Below are positions 24,071-36,087 of a DNA stretch of 64,000 nucleotides, piece by piece. Numbering within the stretch: the first letter of the stretch is position 1; each line of letters begins with the position of its first letter. Location of the stretch: assembly GCA_027604505.1 (NCBI GenBank), contig JADIIX010000111.1, forward strand, positions 1-64,000, in the 5' to 3' direction. Both the position numbers and the translations under genes were made by a program. This stretch comes from Gonapodya sp. JEL0774. Taxonomy: Eukaryota > Monoblepharomycota > Monoblepharidomycetes > Monoblepharidales > Gonapodyaceae. The notes under the pieces were generated by a model. The model saw only the letters and a program-made list of their open reading frames with translations. It ran no database searches and had not been told where the DNA came from.

Positions 24071-24412
24071 GTAAGTAATCTCGGGGGCTACGGCCTAATA
24101 TCAGTGTGGTGCAACAGGATCCAGGGTCTAGCAACTCGGAACGCTGATATTTGGACCTGCGCGTGTATTTTCTGGGTGGGCTGCCACGTGTGGAAGATCT
24201 GTTGGGTTCCCCATACACTCCGTGATTGAGAGGAGATATCTGAGAACCCTTGGAGGTATCGAGAGCGATTCATATATAAGTGTTGTCGCAGAATGAGATA
24301 ATGCAAATGGGGTACGGCAGGAACACTTCGTTGGACGACGGACTGCGTTTTCTGCGCCTTCGGTTGGGGTATTGCTGTGCAGTCTTTCCCACACATTCCC
24401 TGTGGTACGATT

Positions 24413-27400
24413 ATGAAGTTGCATGCTTTTCTGACGTCTGCCCATTACAAAATCGTCTCGACAGTGCTTCCACCTTCTTCTCCAAAACCTACCGGTTCTG
24501 CAGCGTTCACTCTCTTGTCGCTGCTTCCAACTCTTTCAATCTTCTCCATGTTTCCGGCGACACCTCCTCCACTTCCGACTCTCTCGTCCGCCCTTCGTCT
24601 TCTCTCTTCATTGCCATCACGGATCGACCCCATGTTGGCGACCCTCTCTCCGGTGGACCTCATTCTTCTCTACCTTCTCAGCCTCCCACTCTCATTACTG
24701 AATCCTCCAGCTCGTCCAGAGCATCTTGCCTTTGCTCTCCTTTCGGTTCCTTCACTTGCCCGCGCTGCGCGTGCCTCGCTTCTTTTGTGTCTTCTCACTC
24801 TCTTGCTGATCGCGGCCCTCTCCACTGCAGCACGTGCTGCGGCGGGACCGCGTGTTGCGCCAGCTCTTGCCGACGCCGTCGTCTACGGTCACCTCCTCGC
24901 CCGTGCTGGGGGGGGAAGCGGGTCTCGAGTATGGGATCGCGCCAAGCTCGCTGCAACGGGGCACGAACCTCCACCAGGACCACCACCTGGTCGTCCTGGT
25001 CCGGCGTCATGGGCATTGTGGATTGCCTTTCTGGTGATTGACGCTGTGGTCAAGCCCGCACCAAAAACCTCCTTTCAGGAGTTGGCAGGAGCACATTGCC
25101 TGGGATATGGTGCTTACGGAGCCATGAGGGATGTTTGCGCGGCAGTACTAGAGATGAGGGGGGAGAGATTTGGCGGAACCGGTGGTGCTGGCCTCCAGGA
25201 GGAGGACCAGGTAACCAAAGAGCGGGAGCGTGAGGAGATCAAGCGAGACCGGGAGAGGACTAGGGACCGAGAGCGCCAGAGTGGCAAGCCTGGCAAACGG
25301 GAATCAGCCAACGCAAAGAGACGAAGAGCGGCGGCGGCAACCACGACAGGAAACAATGTAGAGGACCCAGATGATTGGGAGGAGGACAGCCAAGGAGGAT
25401 CGGGAGGCCTACCCACTGGTGATGATCAACACCAACAACATCACCTTCGCCAGCAACATCTCCATCCGTCATCTCCTTCTCAACCCGGTTTTGGATCTAC
25501 CGTGTCTCCACCACCCGTTCCCTTGAACTTCTACGATCCCCTTGATCGCTTCGACCTTGTGGTCCGTCGTATCGAATCGGACCGTGTAGAGCTTGCCTTT
25601 TTTTGCCCAGAGAGCTTGCAAGAGAGTCTTCGGGCTGGCTTGCGAGCGCGGGCGCGGAAAACTGCTGTCAATAGCGCCTCAAGCTCTGGTACTTCCACCC
25701 CGGGGGCTGGGGACGACAACAACCACAGTCCCTCTCACCAACTCCTACGCCTCGGTCCTGGTATCGAAATATCCACAGCAGATGTCACTGTACGAATTGA
25801 TGGATTATCTTGGGACAGGTCCCGATGGTTCGCTGTCTCTCACAGCTATCCTCGGCGCCGTGCCCGGAGAGCTGCAGAGGAGGACGACGAATGGGTCGAT
25901 GTCTTAGTGTGGGGTCTGGATAGTAAGAGGGAGGTTGAGATTGCTGTAGGGTTGAGGGGTTTCTGGAGCTCAGGGATGAGGGCTGTCACCACAAAAAGAG
26001 GAGGTATGTCGCTCACATTCTCTCTAATACCATTAACCATTCTTGATATATCACGTTACCATGGGGTGCATCCATTCCAAAGACTTTTTCGGTAGCTCTT
26101 CGATCACAGCGCTTCCACCTTTCATCGCTGTGGAGGAAGACGGCACCCTGCGGTACATCTTACCCAAACCCAAACCTCAACTGTCTGGTGATTTGCCGTC
26201 AGCAATGGAGGAGCGCCCGTCTTCATCTCCAGTTGTTGGTCCGACAGTGACACCATCCCGCACTGCCACTCCACCGGTCTCATCTTCTGTTCCCAGCCCC
26301 AGTCAATCCGCAGCCGTGGACGATTTAGTGCTCGCTGCTCGACTTCGGTACTTAACAGATGCATTGACTGCAGAGAGAGATTTGAAGGCCAAGTTGCAAG
26401 CGCAGCTGAAGCGAGCCAGGAGGGATGGATTGAGGATTCTGAATCAACTTCGCGCCGATATCGAAGGACTAACCAAAAGTAACGCCCGTGATGAGCAGGC
26501 GGATCAACGAAACCGTAAGCGTGTACAAGTGCTGATTGAACAGGCCGATGTTTTCAAAAGCACGGTGGAAGACCTAGAAGTGGAGCTGAGGAGAGCGAGG
26601 GAGGAGAGGAAGGCCGCGGAAACGGAATCGGAGTCCGCGGCGAGGGAGGTAACCAGCGTGAAGGAGGCGATCAAGAAAGCCGAGAAAGGTGCCAGACAAG
26701 CAGGCGCCGGAAAGCAACGATTGGTGCACGACGCGGAGGAAAAGCTTCGACAGGCCAGGAAGGAGAGGGAGGCAGTGGAAGCTCAAGTTGAACGAGCGGC
26801 CAAGAAAGAGGCGGGACTTGGTGCGGAGGAGGTGCTTCTCGAGAGGCGAATCGAGGAAGAAAAACGGAAAGTGGATGATCTGAGAATACAAAGGATGGTG
26901 GAAGCGGCCGTAGGGGTGGTCATAGGCGACGAAACCGTTGGTGCTAAGATCGTTGCCGCCAGAATGACATCGGCTACTCCCCCATCAGTCCCCGCTGGAG
27001 GTCGCCGAGGTAGTGTCGGAAACCACGGGTCGGACGCTGGCTCCTCAACACTCTCTGTGGATTTTGATCACGACGAGCGGCTCTCAATCGCCACTCCAAG
27101 CACGCGCTATAGTCCAGCTCAAAGGGTCTCACCACCGATCACTAACCCATTCACTAGTCCCTCCGCTGACATGTCAGTGGGTGTGCCACCGCTGCCTCCC
27201 CATAAACCGAATCCTCTCGCTAGCGAATTTGCGGCATTTCGCGCGTCGCGGCGCCCATCCCTCGGAAATCTGGGCGTAACGGTTTCACCAGGAATCCCTG
27301 CTAACACTCCTCGGATCCTGCCCCCACGGCCTGCAAGCGTGTCACCAGAGCACGCTCAAGGATACCGTCAATTCTTTGGAAACATGGGGTCGAATCAGTC

Positions 27401-27680
27401 TCGAGCAGTCTTGCGACCTGCGCCTCCTGCTGGTGTCACTGGGTATGGCGACCTTCTCGGCTACGGTGGTAACGTTCCCGAACCGGCTTTGGCAACGTCA
27501 AATTCCCACGGAGCATTGGAGGATATCAGTACTACCCAGTATTCGTCACGAGAGCTACCTCCACTTGCCCAGCATTTGCCGTCCTATGCCGCTGCCTCAA
27601 TGTTCACCGACGTTGCGGGTGATCTTGATGATGCAGCAATTGTCGGAACAGAAGGATGGTGGAAGGCGTTCGGGCAGTAG
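24413..27680 (+). CDS. Unrecognised membrane and coiled-coil protein
   Basis: Two long open exons join in phase: 24413 to about 26005 and about 26085 to 27680, with G|AC giving KRGDFFGSSSITALPPF across the junction. The first starts MKLHAFLTSAHYKIVSTVLP and carries several hydrophobic segments, for example LILLYLLSLPLSLL and LLLCLLTLLLIAAL. Then comes a hydrophobic WALWIAFLVIDAVV, an Arg/Glu-rich stretch and His/Gln-rich low complexity. A conserved-looking globular part includes VVRRIESDRVELAFFCPES. The second exon holds a roughly 170-residue coiled coil from about 26330 (KAKLQAQLKRARRDGL and onwards), then a Ser/Pro-rich disordered tail ending WWKAFGQ-stop. I recognise no named family. It may tether membranes to a cytoplasmic coiled coil. 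Composition agrees with a real, constrained gene. Confidence 0.7.
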
Positions 27681-27886
27681 GCTATTTAATCACCGATTTC
27701 ACATTCTCAGAGCAATAAAGAGAACGGTTTTCGGTAAACGAAAGGCGTGCCGGCGACCAATCACGAGACAAACCACTCCATCACCGCGCAAGCAACAATC
27801 ATCTCTGGTATTCAGATATTATAATGCGTGCGCAGCTCTTACAGAAATTTTGGCGCGAACTAAAATCCCTCTCCAGCTTTGGCAAT

Positions 27887-29595
<1,709 letters not shown>

Positions 29596-29599
29596 TGTT

Positions 29600-30750
29600 C
29601 AATTGATTTTGATTTGGAAGTGAAGTTCGACAGAGTGATGGCCACGCACTTCTGCCGAATCAAGAATTGAGCGACAACGAATGAGCGAACCACGATTCGA
29701 CGAACAAGGTAGCACATTCGTCCACTTCAATGTAGTCAAATTCAACTGTATAAGAACTACAGGACCAAAGTACTACGCTCTCCCATGATAATACGTGTCG
29801 TTTTCTAAGTGGACAGAGTTCTACCAAAAATCATAAAAGTACGTAGAGTGTCCGCGCTTAATAATACAATCTCTTTGGTGTTCCTTGCTCCGGATTCCAG
29901 TTTCAAACACGAAGGATCTCGGGGTGGTCGTGAAGGCCAGATCCGGATTGTCCAACCGGGAAAAGAACTCGACAAATTGACACCTCCAAAGAAACACGCT
30001 CTCCTTTTGAAAGATGATCTGTCGAAGGAGTCAGTGCCGGTGACGGCAACATGCTGTTGGTTGTAGCCCTGAGCGATGGGGCTACTCGACGGGGAGCAGC
30101 AGGGACAGTCTGTACCGGAACAAATCTCTCAGGTGTCGTCAGGTCGGTCATGCCCTTGTTGCAAAGCCACGAGAAGTTGCAGCGAGAGCGAACGGGGTTG
30201 CCAAAGAACGGGAAGGAAAAACCCTCAAAAGTCGAAAAGGAGACTGGGGGTGGCGACGGGCGACGAAGCGGGAGACACGTTCTAACTTCGACCTACAAAG
30301 AAATATGAGCGCGCAGAGTCCAGATTTTTGGGGATCGGAGCAGATTAGATGACTTTTCGGCCCGATGGTTTTTGACTTCGCCCATGGTCGCTGCCGCCAC
30401 ACCGGTGACCGCGTCCAGAATCGAGGAGCGAGCCTAGCCGATGGGAAAAGTTGCTCGTACTTACGAATACTGTCCAGCAGCGACTCGTCCAATCTGAACA
30501 GGCTATAGATAAGAAGTTTTCCCGTTGCACCCAGGGAGGACGGTTCGGCGGGAGGCGGAGGCGTGTTGACCCTCAATCTGCAATTCTGCAAAACCTTTTG
30601 CATTGGCAAACCCGTCCCGAAATACCTTATATTTCGGTTCTTTAGGATGTAACCGGGAAGGTATGCACTTCTGACTATATTTTTCGGGCCTGAGGGAGGA
30701 GATTCCACCAAACAGAAAGGCAACCTATATATTCTCCCAATATTCTTCAT
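29600..30750. other. Unassigned kilobase between YIP1 and an aminotransferase
   Basis: Minus-strand frames are open here over 30148-30750 and 29903-30151 but have no domain I know. One part, near 30150-30230 minus, reads LRVFPSRSLATPFALAATSR, which resembles a mitochondrial presequence (Arg/Ser/Ala-rich, no acids), yet it meets a stop soon after and has no clear start. Plus-strand frames (29809-30066, 30051-30308) are equally weak. The 29600-29800 end should hold the YIP1 promoter. Confidence 0.3.
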
Positions 30751-30754
30751 AAAT

Positions 30755-32803
30755 TACAGTCTCATCTCTAATTCAAATTCTGTAATACTTTCTTCAATTG
30801 CCTTTCCAATGATATCGATCTCCTCCCTGAGAAGGGACAAAGGTGCATGGGGCACGTCTCAGTTCAGGCGCGATCTCAGAAGGTCCCCCCTCACAACACA
30901 TGACTAACAAAGCGACACGAAAGGACATACCTTTTCACAATCAAAGGAGGTGCGACCATAATCCATTGCCCATAACTTCCACCCGCTGCCACTCGCACAT
31001 CTGTTTATTCGATGGGTATGGGATGCAGGTGGAGGATGCAATCAAACACAACACAACAATGCAGGCGATTCAGATGAAAACGTCACTTGAAACCCACATA
31101 AGACAACCCCACGCGATTCCGCTTTGCTCGCTATCCGATACGCCGCACGCTCGCTCAAATCCCACGTCTCTTTGGTCTCTTTGTTCTTCACGATTTCAAT
31201 GGCCATAAGCAATCCTCTGCCTCGAACGTCACCGAGAGATCGGGTTCGAGATTGCACACCGAGCAGAGTGGTTTTGAGATAAGCGCCCATTTCAATGCAG
31301 TTGTCCATGAGGTGGTCGTCGATAAGGACGTCGAGACATGCTACCGCAACAGCACACTGAATAGGTGTGGACGTGTCTGACCGTAAACATGCTTAGTAAT
31401 TCAGCGCATCACCCACAAGGGTTGCGGATATTCACATGTGTGTCCGTGGTTGAAACCACCCTTTTCCGTGACTGTCTGTACGATCCAATTCGGAGCAACA
31501 ACTGCACCAAGAGGTATATACCCCGCAGAGAGACCCTTGGCCATGATCTGCAGATGAACGAGGTCAAGGTCTACGCGAGACATCTGACTGAGAACCTCTC
31601 AGGATCTCACCAGTACGTCGGGTCTGCAATCTGGCCACCAATGAGCGGCGAGGAACTTGCCCGTTCTTCCTGCACCGGTCATGACCTCGTCAAAGATAAG
31701 AATGAGTCCGTATTTGGTACAGATATCTCTGTTCACGAGGGAGAAGAAATGTGCCCACAGATGTTATGCGGAATGGTTCCAACAGAATGCGGTCTCAGTC
31801 AATACACTTCCATGTCTGATTCGCCACAACAGCTTACCTTACACCTTTGTAATACGAATCTGGAGCAACTAGTGCACCTGTCGCTAAACCTCCCACAGGT
31901 TCCATAATGAAACCGAGAATTGTTTCGGGTCCCTCTTCAAGAATGGTGGCCTCAAGTTGGCGAAGACATTCAGCACTGTAATCCTCGGCGTTTTCAAAGG
32001 GAGCAGGGATGCGATATGTGAACGGGGTCGGCACTTTGGGGTGGCGTGCCATCTATTCGTAAGGGGGAAGGCGAAACAAGGTCATCATCGAATAGACAGA
32101 ATGGCATCTCATAAGACAAACCAATGGCCCAAACATTTCCTCTGTAACCGGATCACCAGTCAAAGATAGAGCCCCGAGAGTACTGCCGTGGTAGGCGGGC
32201 ATGCGACTGAGTATTTTCCATTTCTTCGACTCCCCCTTGGCAAGAGCCCAGCTCCGGAGCAACTTAATACAGCATTCAATAGCTTCGCTACCTCCACTAA
32301 CGAAATAGGCCCGATCGTACCCTGGTCCGCAGAGCGAACAGAGCTTGTTCGAGAGTTCAACATTCGGTGGGTTCTCAAACGAGCGATACGTGGCGAATGG
32401 TGTCTTCAAAGCCTGCTCGTGGAGAGCTGTTATAATGCGCTTGTTGCCGTAGCCCACGTTCACGGCGACTACACGATGAATCGTTGAACAGGATGACGAT
32501 GTGTCTTGTCAGGTACCATTCAAAGAGCGCAGTTTTTGGACCGATCCGTCGAGCTTACTGGGGCCCGAGCTCGCATCCATGAGCTTCCTTCCATCCGATG
32601 TAAATAAATATATGCCCTCGGCGTGGGTCACGGTTGGGAGTCTTGGGGTCGAGACCGGCAGGAAGAACTCTTCCTCACGGGATGAAGACGTGAGCTCAAC
32701 ATCGACGGATGCGATGCAAAATCCCCCACTCACCATGAATCGGTCCACCCTGCTCTGTTTCTCCAATTAGTTTCGTCATTCTTTCTGGGTTGCTCCTCGG
32801 CAT
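30755..32803 (-). CDS. Class III PLP-dependent aminotransferase
   Basis: This enzyme moves an amino group from an omega-amine or amino acid to a keto acid using PLP. The start at 32803 reads MPRSNPERMTKLIGETEQGG and splices in phase to HEFFLPVSTPRLPTV, AEGIYLFTSDGRKLMDASSG, then VNVGYGNKRIITALHEQA. Later exons give GYDRAYFVSGGSEAIE (cofactor phosphate region) and AYHGSTLGALSLTGDP. They continue with GFIMEPVGGLATGALVAP, ILIFDEVMTGAGRTGKFLAA (the D that contacts the pyridine nitrogen), and AKGLSAGYIPLGAVV with the Schiff-base lysine. RSLGDVRGRGLLMAIEIV is the C-terminal domain signature. The end reads LLREEIDIIGKAIEESIT then ELEMRL-stop. All catalytic motifs are intact. It resembles the omega-transaminase branch rather than ornithine aminotransferase; the substrate is not determined. 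Confidence 0.88.
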
Positions 32804-32996
32804 TGGTGGACCGGCGGCACCGTGAGGGTAATTTCTGGTATATGTACAACATACATCCGCACACTAGTCTATTCCCTGTTTGCTGTAAGACTAACAAATT
32901 GTATTTCCCTGGTGTTGGACGTGAGGCCGAATGCTTCTAGGCATCTTATGGCTTCTGTTCGTTCATCGGGCCGAATCAGTGACTTCCTGCAAATGA

Positions 32997-33245
32997 ATCC
33001 GAGCTGGACACACCCACAGACGTATCAGCATTACCATCGTAATCACAGCGCTCTCGCTTTCATCGCATCTGCTAGACAAAAAGTCATTCACCGATTTCAA
33101 CCACTTGCACCTAACGTGCCCGACCGCAGCTCCTGCCATGAGTGACCTCATCACAAATCCAAGGATTGCTCGCATAATCGAAGATGCTTCGAGCCGAAGA
33201 GGAGAAAATGGTCTCCGTGGACTTGCAGCAGAATTCTATGCCTAA
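32997..33245 (+). CDS. Short open frame ending inside a palindrome
   Basis: An open frame follows a stop at 32994-32996 and runs to a TAA at 33242-33244. It contains a hydrophobic part (ISITIVITALSLSSHLL), then AAPAMSDLITNPRIARIIED and ends GLRGLAAEFYA. The ATG at 33137 would give a 35-residue peptide. No family is recognised. The smooth reading frame and its stop in the left arm of the palindrome suggest a gene fragment cut off by the repeat island, but it may also be chance. Confidence 0.25.
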   Translation: MRAGHTHRRISITIVITALSLSSHLLDKKSFTDFNHLHLTCPTAAPAMSDLITNPRIARIIEDASSRRGENGLRGLAAEFYA

Positions 33246-33261
33246 CACCGAGGTGTTAGGC
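33240..33261. repeat. Perfect 10-bp inverted repeat, 2-bp spacer
   Basis: The sequence GCCTAACACC-GA-GGTGTTAGGC is a perfect palindrome except for the central two bases. It lies at the point where coding-like sequence stops and the AT-richer repeat island starts. It could be a transcription-end hairpin, the end of a mobile element, or a protein-binding site. Confidence 0.85.
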
Positions 33262-34690
33262 AGTCTTGAGATCTAAAACCAGTGGCAGGGTCAGTGCCTT
33301 TGCTGTTTTCCAAGTTGGTGATATCTTCAGAAGAGACAGCACACAGCTCCATGGACAGCAAAACATTTGTAAAATACCAGGGTGTCTGATATCTATGCAT
33401 GGAGATATCACAAAGTGAAAAGTGACACAAGATTCAGTATTGTGCTTTGGTTTTGCAAAGGAGGGCACTCTCATATGGATTGGTACACCCAGAGGTCTTG
33501 ATGGTGTTGAATTTCTCAGTCCAAAAAAAAGAGGATCAAATAGCATCTTGTCATTCTTGTGTACTGAAGGTGCTCTTGGAAACACATGTACAGTCACACC
33601 AGTGTGGTGTAACCGTGACGGTTCCGTGGGTCCGGACGTAGTCTCGAGTACTCGTATGTATATTGTTAGCGTCTCTAGTACATGTGGGTATTTATACTAG
33701 TCTGTGGCCACCCAGTGGGTCAGATGTCATGGGTACACAACACCAGACTGCTGCACTGGAATGTCCTTGTATCTCCTTCAAAGCACAGAGCAGCAACAAC
33801 AGTGAAGGTTCAGATGGTTGGTGCAGAATCCAGTGCCAAGGCTGCTATTGTACCCAATAGTCATGTAAGGAGCAGACAACTCAAACCAATCCTGAGATGT
33901 TTGCCAAGGCTGACAAAGTCTGTACCGTAACTCAACTGGTGAGGCCAAAAACAAAATAAAAAATGCACAGTTCTATAGGTACTATACAGCTTGCGATGGA
34001 GAGACTGCATTTTACAGGCCAAAAGTGGTGTCATTTTTGAACACAATGATCTGGCCTATGGGTACAATTTGCATGCACACTACAGAAGCGCACTGGATTG
34101 TTCTGGCACCAAACAAACATTTTGTGGCCTATAACAACTGTCTAAACAATGTGGAGATTGTCCCTTCCCAGTGCAGCTACTGTACCTGTGGAACAGTGAG
34201 TGTGAATTCCATGGTCTTAGGTCAGGGGCTCCAGGCTCTCAAGGCACTTGAGCAAAAGCATGAAGAAATTCCAAGCAATTCCACGCTGTTTTTAGACTCA
34301 CCATCTTAGGAAGACTTGATAGCAGCATTTTCAGTGAAATATGTCACCCAAAACACTTGCTGGCTCCAGTGGCAACTCCCTCCACTTCGGAGGCACTGGA
34401 ACATACTGCAAAGCAAATCCAAGCAATCCAGCAGTATTCTTGCATTTATTCACTCATTCAAGAGGGGCACACAGCTTCTCAGGAACACAAGGACACCGGT
34501 TTGGCATCCAGAACACTTGCCGTCTTGAGTGACAGCTCCTGCAGCTCAGGGCACTGGAGCAAACTTTGAGGCCATTCCAGGCATTCAAACAACACTTTCA
34601 GAATGTAATGCTCAGAAAAGTGTGTGTCTAGTGTGCTTTTCAGCTACATCAAGTGACCATTAAAAGTTAGCCTCCAGAATGCGTGCCATC
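33262..34690. repeat. Degenerate repeat island, period about 150-170 bp
   Basis: No gene is visible. Similar words recur: AACACTTGC at 34352 and 34512; GCACT(T/G)GAGCAAA-like words at 34244 and 34551, with a related GCACTGGAACAT at 34393; CCAAGCAATCCA-like words near 34271 and 34418; and ATGGGTACA followed by GCACTGGA near 33728-33760 and 34057-34097 (about 337 apart, twice the shorter period). The copies are far from identical, so this looks like an old satellite or a decayed mobile element. TG-rich, low-complexity wording sets it apart from neighbouring DNA. Confidence 0.5.
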
Positions 34691-34699
34691 AACCAGTAG

Positions 34700-34840
34700 C
34701 AGGTAATGTTCCTACCTGGCCAAGTCCGGCTGGGTAATTACACTACCTGACCCAACCCAGTTACTGAAAACGGTGGACCTGACGCAACCCGGGTCCTAGC
34801 AGGGTCCAGCCCTACCTGACCCAGACAACTTCATCCGCCA
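34700..34840. repeat. ACCTGACCC-type low-complexity tract
   Basis: Short words such as ACCTGACCCAACCC, ACCTGACGCAACCCGGGT and ACCTGACCCAGAC repeat irregularly here, with CTACCTGGCC and CTGGGTAATTAC variants. The tract is C-rich on the plus strand and looks like a decayed simple repeat. Confidence 0.45.
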
Positions 34841-34889
34841 ATTTTGAGCGCCTCACCTGTAGTTTGCATCGCCTACCCCTACGGCATGT

Positions 34890-35180
34890 GTGTACAAATG
34901 GTTGAGCAAGTGCGAGGTAGTTTACAAAATTTAGCTAGTTAGTTGTGTTTGGATTTCAAACACATAACTACTCTCAGGGTATAAATGCTGGCTCCCAGCC
35001 ACCCACCTTGCTTGGCACCTGGGTGCCATCATCTCGACCATCAATTGCAGGGGGGTCCACGACCGCCCGACCTTAGAACTGAAAGGAGGTGTGAAGATCG
35101 TGGGGACAAGAATCTAGAGGCACGGCACCCACTCGAGCGATGTAGTATAATTCTAGAACAAGCTCCACGATAACCTATCG
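34890..35180 (+). other. Possible LTR-like or promoter-like remnant
   Basis: A hairpin TGTGTTTG-GATTT-CAAACACA (34946-34966) is followed by TATAAATGCTGG near 34980 and a GC-richer tail. This order of a stem, TATA box and leader resembles a retrotransposon LTR, but no matching second LTR, primer-binding site or reverse transcriptase was seen in the window. The call is tentative. Confidence 0.2.
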
Positions 35181-36087
35181 GCCATTAAGGTTTCCCAATG
35201 CTATCGGCATAGTTCTTGTACTCCTGAGAATCAACAACGATAATGCCTTGGTTTATAACCCATTCGCAGCACAAAAAGAGTATAACATCAACCAGCATTT
35301 GTCGTTGCTATCGCACAACCTTGTGGTCATGTCTATATACTTTAGCGCCGAGCTTACTTCCCTCAGTATTCACATGACTCAAAAGCCCAGAATGCTGGGA
35401 TATCATTATCTGCAGTCGACCAGTCCTCTGATTTGTCGATCTTCACTTGAAACAGACAAGATGCAACAACCAGCCGGCATTTGAACACGGCATGATCTCA
35501 CCTCATATTTTCTCAAAGTACCCAACTGTGCACTCCCACTCCTATGATCGACTCTGGCAGATGTCCATTCCCTATCGGCTACCAAGAATTTATTGGGTCA
35601 ACAGAAAACTGGATGAACAAACAAATAACCTTCATCACAAGAACTGGGCTCATCAATCTCCAACACCTTCCATGATGACTTCCCTGGACCGAACGGCGCG
35701 CTGGTGGTTTGGTCAGTACAGCGTATCCGCACAACCTCTTTTCTTGTCGTCGGATATCATTTGATCCTGTCCGTACTCCCTTGTCCAATGGCCGTTCAAG
35801 AACATGCAAACTTGTTGGGGGACGTACTTGTTATCGTTATTCGGTAATCGAAGACTCTGAGTGAATTGTTTCGTTTCCAATTTAAAAATACATCGTGAAG
35901 AGCTCAGGCTGATAATAATATCAGTTGGTTCGGAGCATTCCATCCTCCGTGGTCCGGAGTTTTGGTAATGACGATGGTTCCTTTTGCGACCCTTCTGGTC
36001 GGATCCAGTTTTTCGCGATTCCGCTGTGCAATCACATTGAGCATTCGTACATCTCTGTGCGATCCTACCTTGATTACCATCCGCACT
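35180..36087. other. Intergenic stretch upstream of AADC
   Basis: Frames on both strands are short and without motifs. Nothing was recognised except that the right end must hold the promoter of the decarboxylase gene that starts at 36088. Confidence 0.35.

Noticed and set aside
31234-31260. GGGTTCGAGATTGCAC as a tRNA B box
   Set aside because: It lies within the aminotransferase coding region (antisense of RSLGDVRGRG) and no matching A box or acceptor stem was found.
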